A stretch of 7,013 nucleotides of DNA from an uncultured Gammaproteobacteria bacterium (GCA_903870185.1 CAIQCE010000274.1:1-7013), one strand, 5' to 3'; positions 1-6,014 are shown, counted from the first letter of the stretch. The notes: generated by a model not told the origin, from the letters alone. Translations and numbers: made by a program.

Positions 1-2
1 AT

Positions 3-149
3 TTAGAAATTGAAAAACATGATTTAAGTGTGTTACCGATCACCTTCGTGTTCACACCGATGGGTCATTTATTTAAAGTCTTAAGAGGCCCCCAGACGGA
101 GGCCCAGTTAGAAGCATTTACGGCCAGGCGTCCTGTAAGATCGAACTGA
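3..149 (+). CDS. C-terminal end of a thioredoxin/TlpA-like protein (partial, runs off the left edge)
   Basis: An open frame enters from the left edge and ends at a TGA, giving 48 residues. The stretch VLPITFVFTPMGHLFKVLRG followed by PQTEAQLEAF resembles the end of thioredoxin-fold TlpA/ResA-type proteins: a cis-Pro loop (LPITF), a beta hairpin turning on a Gly (here PMG), and a closing GPxTxxxLxxx helix. In that family the domain reduces disulfides or supports cytochrome and envelope protein maturation. The catalytic CXXC would lie upstream, outside the window, so activity cannot be judged. Early codons are A/T-rich at the third position, like the rest of the window. The last eight residues (ARRPVRSN) look unlike the family and may be a run-on. 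The gene overlaps the convergent minus-strand gene by 42 nt. The assignment rests on a short fragment and is tentative. Confidence 0.5.
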   Translation, partial: LEIEKHDLSVLPITFVFTPMGHLFKVLRGPQTEAQLEAFTARRPVRSN

Positions 150-1334
150 AGCTTGATCTGAAATTGAACCTTCATGTTCTCCAGCAACTCCTTCACCACC
201 AACTGAATCTGGTCGCGAAAAAGATGATTCACTTCCTGCACCCTCATTCCATGGAGAGGGCGCAGCCTCTCCATGGAATGAGGACGCTGCAGCCAGGACT
301 TCTGCCCTTGCTATTGCCTCTGCCTTAGCTCGTGCTGTCGTGACTGCTCTTTCTTCTTTACGATACTCCTCTTCATGCGCTGCCAAAATAGCATGAAGGC
401 CTATGCTGAGCTTTTCCAAAAAACTCAAGCCTTCGGAAGATTCATTCATTCGCGTTAATTCTTCTTCCGCAAATTTCAATGCATGGATTTGATTAAACAC
501 GGTCAATCCTCGTGGAAATTCAAAACCATAATAAAGACGCGGCGCAACACCTTCATAAGCAACATTCCCATCTTCTCTACGCACCCCTAATTGACATTCA
601 ATATTAAACCCCATCACACAAAAAGAGCTGCTCTCTCTGATAGAAGCCATATCATAGATATCAAGTCCAATAACCTTTACGTGGTTTACATTAAAATCAT
701 CTTTTTTATTATTATTGACAATTATCCTAATAGCGCTCGCTACTTCACAACCTTCGGCCTCAGTCAATCTATACTCCTCCTCACTTAAGGTTATTGCATT
801 TCTAGGGTCATCGTTTAAAAGATCGATTAATCGAATAGACTTATCCAGCACTCTAGTTGCTAAATTATCAGGTTGAGCCGCTGCTACACCAGCCCCTGCA
901 TGCGCGGGTATTGCATCTACAACTGTAGTGACCACTGATGTTACAGCTGAAGCTCCTGGTTGAATTGGGTGCGTCAATGTTGTCGATAAACCTGGATGAA
1001 CTGTTTCACTTGATGCACCATCCACAGCAGCCGCTGCAGATGCAACAACATTACCAACGGGCAAAGTTACTCTTAAAGGAGGTAAAGAACGTGCACTAGT
1101 AGCATGAGAGGCTTCTGAAGCCGGTGATGGCGCTGCGGCGGCAAGCTCCCGCTCCGATACTCCACCATTATTCTCAGAACCCCCCGCCACTTCAGCCTCT
1201 GCTAGAATAGCTCCTACTGAGATTGGTGCTGCTATAGTCACGCGTTGTTCTGAACTTTCTCTGGATGGAGAAAGAGGCAAATCAGGAGCAACACGAACCG
1301 AGGCTGGCCCACAACAAAATAATCTAAATCTCAT
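108..1334 (-). CDS. Orphan protein, 408 aa: disordered Ala/Ser-rich N-terminus plus one copy of the shared domain
   Basis: I do not recognise this family. Residues 1-20 carry the cluster's N-terminal signature (MRF..., Cys7-Cys8, then DLP at 18-20). Residues 20-160 are low-complexity Ala/Val/Ser/Pro sequence, probably disordered. Residues 195-330 contain the domain found twice in the next gene: G242-F-x6-G250-x5-G256-x3-Y260-E261, Y268, G276-L277, then S310-I-G-L leading a helix. Residues 318-350 are charged and Ala-rich (EEEYRKEERA...), likely a long helix. Residues 351-408 are a Ser/Gly/Glu-rich tail. No signal peptide or membrane segment is evident. The ATG start has AGGTG about 6 nt upstream, and the gene begins 35 nt after the 535-aa gene. 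The 3' end overlaps the convergent plus-strand gene, and a long perfect inverted repeat lies inside residues 351-365. The paired N-terminal cysteines could be acylated. A secreted effector is possible but unproven. Confidence 0.8.
   Translation of the reverse strand: MRFRLFCCGPASVRVAPDLPLSPSRESSEQRVTIAAPISVGAILAEAEVAGGSENNGGVSERELAAAAPSPASEASHATSARSLPPLRVTLPVGNVVASAAAAVDGASSETVHPGLSTTLTHPIQPGASAVTSVVTTVVDAIPAHAGAGVAAAQPDNLATRVLDKSIRLIDLLNDDPRNAITLSEEEYRLTEAEGCEVASAIRIIVNNNKKDDFNVNHVKVIGLDIYDMASIRESSSFCVMGFNIECQLGVRREDGNVAYEGVAPRLYYGFEFPRGLTVFNQIHALKFAEEELTRMNESSEGLSFLEKLSIGLHAILAAHEEEYRKEERAVTTARAKAEAIARAEVLAAASSFHGEAAPSPWNEGAGSESSFSRPDSVGGEGVAGEHEGSISDQASVRSYRTPGRKCF
236..292. repeat. Long inverted repeat inside a coding region (18-bp perfect arms, 6-nt loop)
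   Basis: Positions 242-259 and 266-283 are perfect reverse complements over 18 bp, separated by GCGCAG. Beyond a small asymmetric interior loop (1 nt on one side, 4 nt on the other) the stem continues with five more pairs, CTGCA at 236-240 with TGCAG at 288-292. It is read in frame as about residues 348-367 of the 408-aa protein. No T-run follows on either strand, so it is not a standard intrinsic terminator. Confidence 0.9.
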
Positions 1335-1369
1335 AATATCACCTAATAGTTAATCAGCTTTGACGACAT

Positions 1370-2977
1370 TTACATTGAACACCCGGAAACTGCAGCTGAA
1401 ACTTCTGGCGCAGCGAATTTCATTGACCCTTGAGAAGTCTTTTTCTTCAAATCGGCACTTTTCAATTCAGATATCAGTGCCTTAACCCCCAATTGCAATA
1501 GACACCTCTCCTTCCAATCATCTTGAGCAGGCGCCCCCTTCCTTTCATGTGAGGAAAAACGCAATTTGCGTTCTTTCATTAATAAAGCCCCTCTCGCCAA
1601 CACAGCTTTTGAATCAACGATTACTTTCAATTCATCTGATTGATAGAGGCAATAATAATTTTCTATTTTTGTCTCATAAGTCTTGTGACCCTCTGCATTA
1701 ATTTCACCTATGCTCACCACCACTTCATAACCAGCAAACTCGGCACCGACAAGGGATTCCTCCAAAGGATCAATATCATGGATCTTAAGGGAAGAAGTTC
1801 TATTTAAATAACAAATTTTTCGTATACTACTATTTAAGATTTTTCCGCATGCAATTGGTTTAATAACAGATGGCGCCCCTAACAAATAGAGCTCGCATTT
1901 ACCTTCTTCAACTAATATCAGGCGCGCAGGAACATCGATGCTCGCCGGTCTTAGACAATCTTTAGTTTTAGCTGTTTCTGGTCGAGCATTCGAATACAAT
2001 GAGAGCCCATGACCTTTATGAGCTTCAGAATAGAATTTGGCAACTCGATTATGCCGAACCCGATGTAGACTCTGCTCTGCTCTTAAACGTTGCAAAATAC
2101 AATTAAGTCCTATCGAAATAAGTGTTTCTGGATTTATTTTTGAAACAGGTAAATTTAACTCTGACAATTTTTCATTAGCTATCTCAAGAACTTTTCTTTC
2201 AGTTTCTATAACAAGCCCATCTGTGCTCGAGATGAAATAAATGATCTGCTCAACATCCTCATACTTAATATCGCCCTTATCATCCCTTTTCCCCACTAGA
2301 CAACTGATTTGAAAACCCTGATGAAGCTTTTGAAAACGAGTGATTTTATAATACCTATCTCGAGAGCTAGCAAAAAGTACTGAAAACCCCTCAATTATCA
2401 CCGCCTCATCCTCTGAATCAAATTTTCCATAAACCTTATCAGCACAAAAAACTAAATTCCCAAATCGACGAAGCAGACGTAAAAGCTTCAACATTTCTAA
2501 ATTTGCTTGTGATTTAGCTATTTTCAAAACAACATCGACCGGAACAGGTGCTGCCACAGGTTCGACTGATTGAGTGGTTGCAAGTTGTCTAACAGATAGG
2601 ATCTCCGCTGAATCTGGTTCCACAGAACTTGCTGGTAAAAAATGAATATCTTCCAAACGTCTTCGTTCTAACAAATCTGGGGAAGAATTTAATGAATCAG
2701 TGGAATCAGTGCTTTCACGGGGAAAAACTGATGCAGGATGTACTAAATTAACTTTGCGTGCAACTGTCGATTTAGAAGCCACTGCTGGAGGCGCCACATC
2801 TAATGATATCGCTCCTGTTGAACTTACATGAACAGAAGACAACCCACGCTCTCTTATTGCTGCTTCACCACGCCTAGGAAATACTTTTGTAGGCACAGCA
2901 ACAACTTCCTCACCCGGAAGCTCTGCAGCCACTGAAGCATGATTAAGACAACTATTTAGAAAAGCAAATATTCTCAT
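1370..2977 (-). CDS. Orphan protein, 535 aa, with two copies of the shared domain
   Basis: I do not recognise this family. The N-terminus has the cluster signature: MRIF, Cys10, ELPG at 19-22, VAVP at 26-29 and RG at 36-37. Residues 40-150 are Ser/Pro/Ala-rich and probably disordered, and residues 150-172 form a Leu/Arg-rich likely helix. The first domain copy spans about 171-308: G221-F-x6-G229-x5-G235-x3-Y239-E240, Y247, G254-L255, S288-I-G-L. The second spans about 370-512: G416-Y-x6-G424-x5-G430-x3-Y434-E435, Y442, L450, Q495-L-G-V. Key spacings are identical in both copies, so this is an internal duplication. The second copy is more diverged. No signal peptide or membrane span is clear. 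The gene starts with ATG after GAAGATG, 86 nt downstream of the 149-aa gene and 35 nt upstream of the 408-aa gene, consistent with one transcript. Confidence 0.82.
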   Translation of the reverse strand: MRIFAFLNSCLNHASVAAELPGEEVVAVPTKVFPRRGEAAIRERGLSSVHVSSTGAISLDVAPPAVASKSTVARKVNLVHPASVFPRESTDSTDSLNSSPDLLERRRLEDIHFLPASSVEPDSAEILSVRQLATTQSVEPVAAPVPVDVVLKIAKSQANLEMLKLLRLLRRFGNLVFCADKVYGKFDSEDEAVIIEGFSVLFASSRDRYYKITRFQKLHQGFQISCLVGKRDDKGDIKYEDVEQIIYFISSTDGLVIETERKVLEIANEKLSELNLPVSKINPETLISIGLNCILQRLRAEQSLHRVRHNRVAKFYSEAHKGHGLSLYSNARPETAKTKDCLRPASIDVPARLILVEEGKCELYLLGAPSVIKPIACGKILNSSIRKICYLNRTSSLKIHDIDPLEESLVGAEFAGYEVVVSIGEINAEGHKTYETKIENYYCLYQSDELKVIVDSKAVLARGALLMKERKLRFSSHERKGAPAQDDWKERCLLQLGVKALISELKSADLKKKTSQGSMKFAAPEVSAAVSGCSM

Positions 2978-3012
2978 GTCACATCTTCACTCATTAAGGC
3001 TGAGTAAAGTAA
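2978..3012 (-). promoter_or_regulatory. Leader of the 535-aa gene, conserved with the leader of the 149-aa gene
   Basis: Read on the minus strand, this 35-nt leader matches the 36-nt leader of the 149-aa gene at about 25 of 35 aligned positions with one gap. The shared core is TTAyTTTACkCAGyC, followed by TTA and then AAGrTGTGAy just before ATG. The last part holds the ribosome binding site. The similarity shows that the duplication included upstream DNA. Whether the upper part is a promoter is unknown. Confidence 0.55.
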
Positions 3013-3063
3013 CTCCCGAATATTAATGTTTTCTTAAATGCTCTGAGATTAGAAAAAAATAGC

Positions 3064-3513
3064 TCAACCAACTGGTAGGATTGAGGGTTTGCCATTTTCA
3101 GCATCAGGCACAGCTACTTCTGGATTTGCTGCAGCATCTGAAGGTGGCTCAGCAGGACTTGCGGTCCTGAAAAAATTAAGTCTACGTTCGAACGAGCCTT
3201 TATCTGAATCCAAAGATAGATTAGTTGGATTCAGAGATCGAGCTGAATAACTGCTGTTACTACTGTTAAAGCGACAGAGCAGCACAGCTAAAGCCGGGGC
3301 TTCTTTTGATCCCGCAGGAACAGCAGCAGGCGCAGTAGATAACTCATCACTTTCTGTTGCAATTGCAACTGCTGTTGTAGTTACAGTTTCAATCACCCCT
3401 CTTATTTGAGATGCAGGTGGAGGTACAGCAACATCTCTGCAACCTGGAAGATCCACCTGTACCGCCGCTTTATAACAAAGTTGAAATAAGTCAAATAATC
3501 CATCTAATCTCAT
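3064..3513 (-). CDS. Short paralog, 149 aa: N-terminal and linker region only
   Basis: This is a paralog of the first ~125 residues of the 535-aa protein. Both begin MR[I/L], carry a Cys at 10-13, and then show LPG, VAVP and RG with identical spacing (LPG to VAVP 6 residues, VAVP to RG 10 residues; here 22-24, 28-31, 38-39). Later, FERRLNFF..ASPAEPPSDA (residues ~108-127) parallels LERRRLEDIHF..ASSVEPDSA in the larger protein. The rest is Ser/Ala/Pro/Thr-rich and probably disordered. The shared globular domain is absent, and only 86 nt follow before the next gene, so the domain was lost or never present. The ATG has a good ribosome binding site (AAAGGTG). It could be a live short protein or a truncated remnant. 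Its open frame and intact start region favour expression. Confidence 0.65.
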   Translation of the reverse strand: MRLDGLFDLFQLCYKAAVQVDLPGCRDVAVPPPASQIRGVIETVTTTAVAIATESDELSTAPAAVPAGSKEAPALAVLLCRFNSSNSSYSARSLNPTNLSLDSDKGSFERRLNFFRTASPAEPPSDAAANPEVAVPDAENGKPSILPVG

Positions 3514-3549
3514 ATCACACCTTTCATTAGTAATGACTGCGTAAAATAA
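3514..3549 (-). promoter_or_regulatory. Leader and ribosome binding site of the 149-aa gene
   Basis: This is the minus-strand leader of the first gene of the orphan cluster. It has AAAGGTG about 5-6 nt before ATG and shares its upper part (TTATTTTACGCAG) with the leader of the 535-aa gene. It begins directly beside the dispersed repeat that follows gmhB. I could not place a convincing -35/-10 pair. Confidence 0.5.
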
Positions 3550-3551
3550 TA

Positions 3552-3585
3552 ATGTAGGTTGGTCCCAAGCGCAGCGCGGGCCAAA
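3552..3585. repeat. Dispersed palindromic repeat between gmhB and the orphan cluster
   Basis: The sequence begins ATGTAGGTTGGTCCCAAGCG and continues to GGGCCAA, forming a 7-bp stem with one bulged T (3559-3566 with 3578-3584). A second copy starts at 6994 and matches 18 of its first 20 positions. It abuts the gmhB stop codon. Read from gmhB it gives a GC-rich hairpin followed by an A/T-rich stretch (ATTATTATTTTA), so it may also end the gmhB operon transcript. GTAGGTTGG...CCAA-type elements are common small intergenic repeats in gammaproteobacteria, from general knowledge. Confidence 0.7.
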
Positions 3586-4110
3586 CTAGACGATAGATAG
3601 TCTGGCAATAGCTGATTCTAAGTTTTTGAAAACAGGCACTGAATATCCACTCAGCCCGATTTCTTCAGGATCAATATAAATTCCCATGCATTGTGCTGCT
3701 TCAGCTGCTTCTAAATCTCTTTCACTATCACCAATAAATATCGCCTTTTTAATATCCCATTTAAAATCTTCAGCAATTTTGAGCAACATACCAGGCTTAG
3801 GTTTTCTGCAATCACAGCCATCACTCGGTAAGTGAGGACAAAAATAAATGCCATCCAAGTGCCCGCCTAATGCTTTAAGTTGATCTTGCATTTTTTGATG
3901 AATTTTTTCTAAAGTTTCTAAATTATAATAACCACGACCTAATCCCGATTGATTCGTCGCAATCACCACTTTGTGCTGAAACTGGTTGAGCTTTGCAATT
4001 GCTTCCAAACTACCTGGAATCGCTATCCATTCTTCAGGGGATTTTATGTAATGGGGCGAATCAAAATTGATCACCCCATCACGGTCTAAAATAATTAATT
4101 TAGAATCCAC
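3586..4110 (-). CDS. gmhB: D-glycero-beta-D-manno-heptose-1,7-bisphosphate 7-phosphatase
   Basis: This cytoplasmic HAD-superfamily phosphatase removes the 7-phosphate of heptose 1,7-bisphosphate on the route to ADP-heptose for the LPS core. The 174 residues match the usual GmhB size. HAD motif I is D9-R-D11-G-V, motif II is T52-N-Q-S-G, the motif III region is K103-P-K-P-G, and motif IV is G127-D128-S-x-x-D132. The zinc-binding loop typical of GmhB is complete (C91, H93, C99, C101). The start codon is GTG at 4110, chosen because homologs begin just before the first Asp and AGGT lies about 8 nt upstream. It is the third gene of the transporter-sodC-gmhB run, 14 nt after sodC. Histidinol-phosphatase domains share this fold and zinc loop, but the stand-alone length and motif order favour GmhB. 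Confidence 0.92.
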   Translation of the reverse strand: MDSKLIILDRDGVINFDSPHYIKSPEEWIAIPGSLEAIAKLNQFQHKVVIATNQSGLGRGYYNLETLEKIHQKMQDQLKALGGHLDGIYFCPHLPSDGCDCRKPKPGMLLKIAEDFKWDIKKAIFIGDSERDLEAAEAAQCMGIYIDPEEIGLSGYSVPVFKNLESAIARLSIV

Positions 4111-4124
4111 TCAGCTACCTATTT

Positions 4125-4631
4125 TTATTTCACAACGCCACAGACGATTCGAGCACCACCACCACCTAAAGGCATCGGAGTATCGGAATAATTATCACCC
4201 CCTTCATGAATAATGACGGAGTGTCCTTTGATTTCAGCCACCGTGAGTCGCGGCGCACTCACCGGTTGTGTATCGGTTCCATCACGTTGAATAGACAACG
4301 CAGGCAAATCTCCCAGGTGTCCTTGATCATTATAAGGACCCAAATGTTTTTTATTAGGGCGAGGATCGAAATGAGACCCTGCTGCTTCACCTCCATTATC
4401 ACAAGAAGGATTTTGATGCAGATGAAATCCATGCCAACCAGGATTCATATGCTTCAAATCAGGCGTTAATAACAAACCATATTGAGTATCAGTCGCCGTA
4501 ATGGTTCCCACCAATTCTCCTTGATGCCCATCTTTAGCGGTTTTATGTAATTTAATAGTGACTGTGTCAGCTGCTGCCATTGAAGTGGCAAGAATTCCCA
4601 TTACTAATGTTAAAGTCTTAAGCTTTTGCAT
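4125..4631 (-). CDS. sodC: Periplasmic Cu/Zn superoxide dismutase
   Basis: The enzyme converts superoxide to oxygen and hydrogen peroxide in the periplasm. The 168-residue precursor starts MQKLKTLTLVMGILATSMAAA, a clear Sec signal peptide with likely cleavage near residue 20-21. All metal ligands are visible: H70 and H72 (GFHLH), bridging H87 (GSHFDP), H96, H105, D108 (GHLGDLP) and H142 (IIHEGGDNYSD). C77 and C164 can form the conserved disulfide, and R161 (GGARIVCG) is the substrate-guiding Arg. The frame stays open upstream to 4727, but that extension overlaps the transporter gene and lacks a ribosome binding site. The ATG at 4631 has a strong AAGGAGAG and gives a proper signal peptide. The gene lies 11 nt after the transporter stop and 14 nt before gmhB. 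In intracellular bacteria SodC resists host oxidative burst; that role here is inference. Confidence 0.96.
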   Translation of the reverse strand: MQKLKTLTLVMGILATSMAAADTVTIKLHKTAKDGHQGELVGTITATDTQYGLLLTPDLKHMNPGWHGFHLHQNPSCDNGGEAAGSHFDPRPNKKHLGPYNDQGHLGDLPALSIQRDGTDTQPVSAPRLTVAEIKGHSVIIHEGGDNYSDTPMPLGGGGARIVCGVVK

Positions 4632-4636
4632 AGTGA

Positions 4637-4645
4637 CTCTCCTTA
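4637..4645 (-). promoter_or_regulatory. sodC ribosome binding site overlapping the transporter stop codon
   Basis: AAGGAGAG (4637-4644 on the minus strand) sits 5 nt before the sodC ATG and shares bases with the TAA stop of the upstream gene (4643-4645). This decides the sodC start at 4631 and suggests translational coupling within the operon. Confidence 0.8.
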
Positions 4646-5836
4646 AAGTAATTGAATAATACCATAGATTAAAAGGACTAGAGCTGCGAAGAGCTCTATT
4701 AACACTGAAAATCGGCCTCCTGGCCACTGAATTCCATGAGCGATTTTTTTGACGTAACGACCTCTGTAGACCATCAATGCTGGCATTAGCATTAATAATA
4801 TAATACAGAATATTCCGGCATAATTTAACCCCAAAATAAAAGCACCTGGGTAAAATAAAATCGTGAGCAAGGGTGGGCCGGAGCTCAATAACATCAACAA
4901 CGGCTTATTTTGTGTCGATTTTTTCAATCGAAGTCCATCGGATAAAAAATCCACCAAGCCTAGAGACACACCTAGAAACGAAGTCACCACGCAAATGGAG
5001 CTGAATGCATATACAAACAGACTGATCCAATGATTATGCAATTGAATGCTCAAGGCTTCTGTTAATTCTCCTGCAGCATGGCCTGAGTGAGCCATACCAA
5101 CTAGCCCCCCAATGCCTTCCGCATTTAAATTACCTTGAATCGCAGCATTCCAAATTAAATAGATCAATAAAGAAATTGAACTGCCGATTAATATCGCTTT
5201 TTTCAAAGATTTCGCATCACTCTTAAAATAGGAACGCAAAGTGGGAATAATTGATCCATAACCAAAGGATGTAATCACCACAACCAATGCACTCGCGAGC
5301 AAATTATAATTACCTCCTTCCAATCGTTTATATTCAATATGAGGCATAATCAACGAAACCAAAAAGAAATAGACGATTAATTTTGTACTCATCAAAAATC
5401 GATTGGACCAATCGACGACTGATACGCCCTGAGACACCATCGTTCCGAAGACTAATATAAATAGCAAAGAACTTAACCAAGTAGATGTATCAATGTGCAT
5501 TCGTAGCAGGAAAGTGTGGAGTAAATCTGATCCTCCCGCTAAATACGCTGCGATTAAAGAATAAAATAAAAATAAGTAAGCAAGCCAAGTAATTAATTCC
5601 CCAGCTCTTCCCAACGTCCCTCGAGCCATGGAAATCAAATTGCTTCCTTCAGGAAACCAAAGATTCACCTCCACCAATAATAAGGCACCCCAGGTCATGA
5701 CAAACCAAGCCCCTAAAAGCAATAATGTCGAATGAAAAAAGCCCCCAGCGGCTGTTGCAACGGGCAGCGCCAGCATCCCACCCCCTACCGAAGTCCCGAT
5801 AATTAATAAAACACCGCCGAATAGTTTTGTTTTCAT
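4643..5836 (-). CDS. Aromatic amino acid permease, HAAAP family (TyrP/Mtr-like)
   Basis: This inner-membrane, proton-driven amino acid importer most resembles the tyrosine permease TyrP. Its 397 residues match the family's ~400. The first helix carries the family signature G14-T-S-V-G-G-G-M-L-A-L-P25. Further TyrP-like blocks include LLLVEVNLWFPEGSNL, FLFYSLIAAYLAGG, NRFLMSTKLI, SFGYGSIIPTLRSYF, SFLGVSLGLVDFLSDGL and LFYPGAF. About eleven hydrophobic segments are visible. The start is taken at the ATG at 5836, with GGAAAA just upstream; an in-frame TTG at 5848 would add four residues and is less likely. The composite palindromic repeat lies directly upstream, so the promoter must be within or beyond it. 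It heads the run with sodC and gmhB. The substrate (tyrosine, tryptophan or phenylalanine) cannot be decided from sequence alone. Confidence 0.92.
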   Translation of the reverse strand: MKTKLFGGVLLIIGTSVGGGMLALPVATAAGGFFHSTLLLLGAWFVMTWGALLLVEVNLWFPEGSNLISMARGTLGRAGELITWLAYLFLFYSLIAAYLAGGSDLLHTFLLRMHIDTSTWLSSLLFILVFGTMVSQGVSVVDWSNRFLMSTKLIVYFFLVSLIMPHIEYKRLEGGNYNLLASALVVVITSFGYGSIIPTLRSYFKSDAKSLKKAILIGSSISLLIYLIWNAAIQGNLNAEGIGGLVGMAHSGHAAGELTEALSIQLHNHWISLFVYAFSSICVVTSFLGVSLGLVDFLSDGLRLKKSTQNKPLLMLLSSGPPLLTILFYPGAFILGLNYAGIFCIILLMLMPALMVYRGRYVKKIAHGIQWPGGRFSVLIELFAALVLLIYGIIQLL

Positions 5837-5854
5837 CTGATTTTCCAAACTCTA

Positions 5855-5958
5855 AATTTCGGTGCCAGGCACCATATGCATTTTGCATCTTGCCTAAAGC
5901 TTCCTGGATCCCGCGGACAAGCCGCGGGACGACGCTTATGGTGCCAGGCACCGAAATT
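5855..5958. repeat. Composite palindromic element with inverted ends (MITE- or REP-like)
   Basis: Two 22-bp ends (5855-5876 and 5937-5958) are inverted copies with one mismatch, located at the centre. Each contains the self-palindrome GGTGCCAGGCACC. Inside lies a second hairpin of 8 bp, TCCCGCGG at 5909-5916 paired with CCGCGGGA at 5922-5929, plus a small ATGCA/TGCAT hairpin at 5876-5888. The structure could fold into a cruciform or a branched RNA. It encodes nothing convincing. GGATCCCGCGG...CCGCGGGAC motifs are known to me as scattered repeats in several intracellular proteobacteria. It occupies half of the divergent intergenic region between the transporter and lipase genes. Confidence 0.85.
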
Positions 5959-5984
5959 ACATCCCAACAAGATTTTCGAGAAAC

Positions 5985-6014
5985 TATACACTACAAAATC
6001 AATATTGCTATAAT
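5985..6014 (+). promoter_or_regulatory. Predicted sigma-70 promoter of the lipase gene (extended -10)
   Basis: A consensus -10, TATAAT at 6009-6014, is preceded by TG with one base between (TGcTATAAT), an extended -10 element. A weak -35 candidate, TATACA at 5985-5990, lies 18 nt upstream. Transcription would start near 6021, about 25 nt before the ATG. AAGGAA at 6033-6038 is the ribosome binding site. Confidence 0.6.

Noticed and set aside
87..104. GGCC-based hairpin just after the 408-aa stop, as a terminator
   Set aside because: It has a mismatch, no T-run follows, and it lies within the plus-strand coding fragment.
65..274. A 69-aa minus-strand open frame starting inside the inverted repeat
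   Set aside because: It overlaps the 408-aa gene in another frame on the same strand. Its codons are G/C-rich at the third position, unlike the neighbours, and its last part is antisense to the plus-strand fragment.
236..292. CRISPR or attachment-site interpretation of the inverted repeat
   Set aside because: There is one hairpin only, with no spaced direct repeats and no integrase or tRNA nearby.
591..788. A 65-aa plus-strand frame opposite the 408-aa gene
   Set aside because: It is an antisense shadow of an A/T-rich coding segment with no supporting features. The frames at 2037-2240, 4206-4469 and 6770-6952 were rejected for the same reason.
4632..4727. N-terminal extension of SodC to give 200 aa
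   Set aside because: It overlaps the end of the permease gene and would bury the clear signal peptide. The strong ribosome binding site is at the ATG at 4631.
5649..5951. A 100-aa minus-strand frame running through the palindromic element
   Set aside because: It is a shadow of the permease gene extended by repeat sequence; no family or ribosome binding site supports it.
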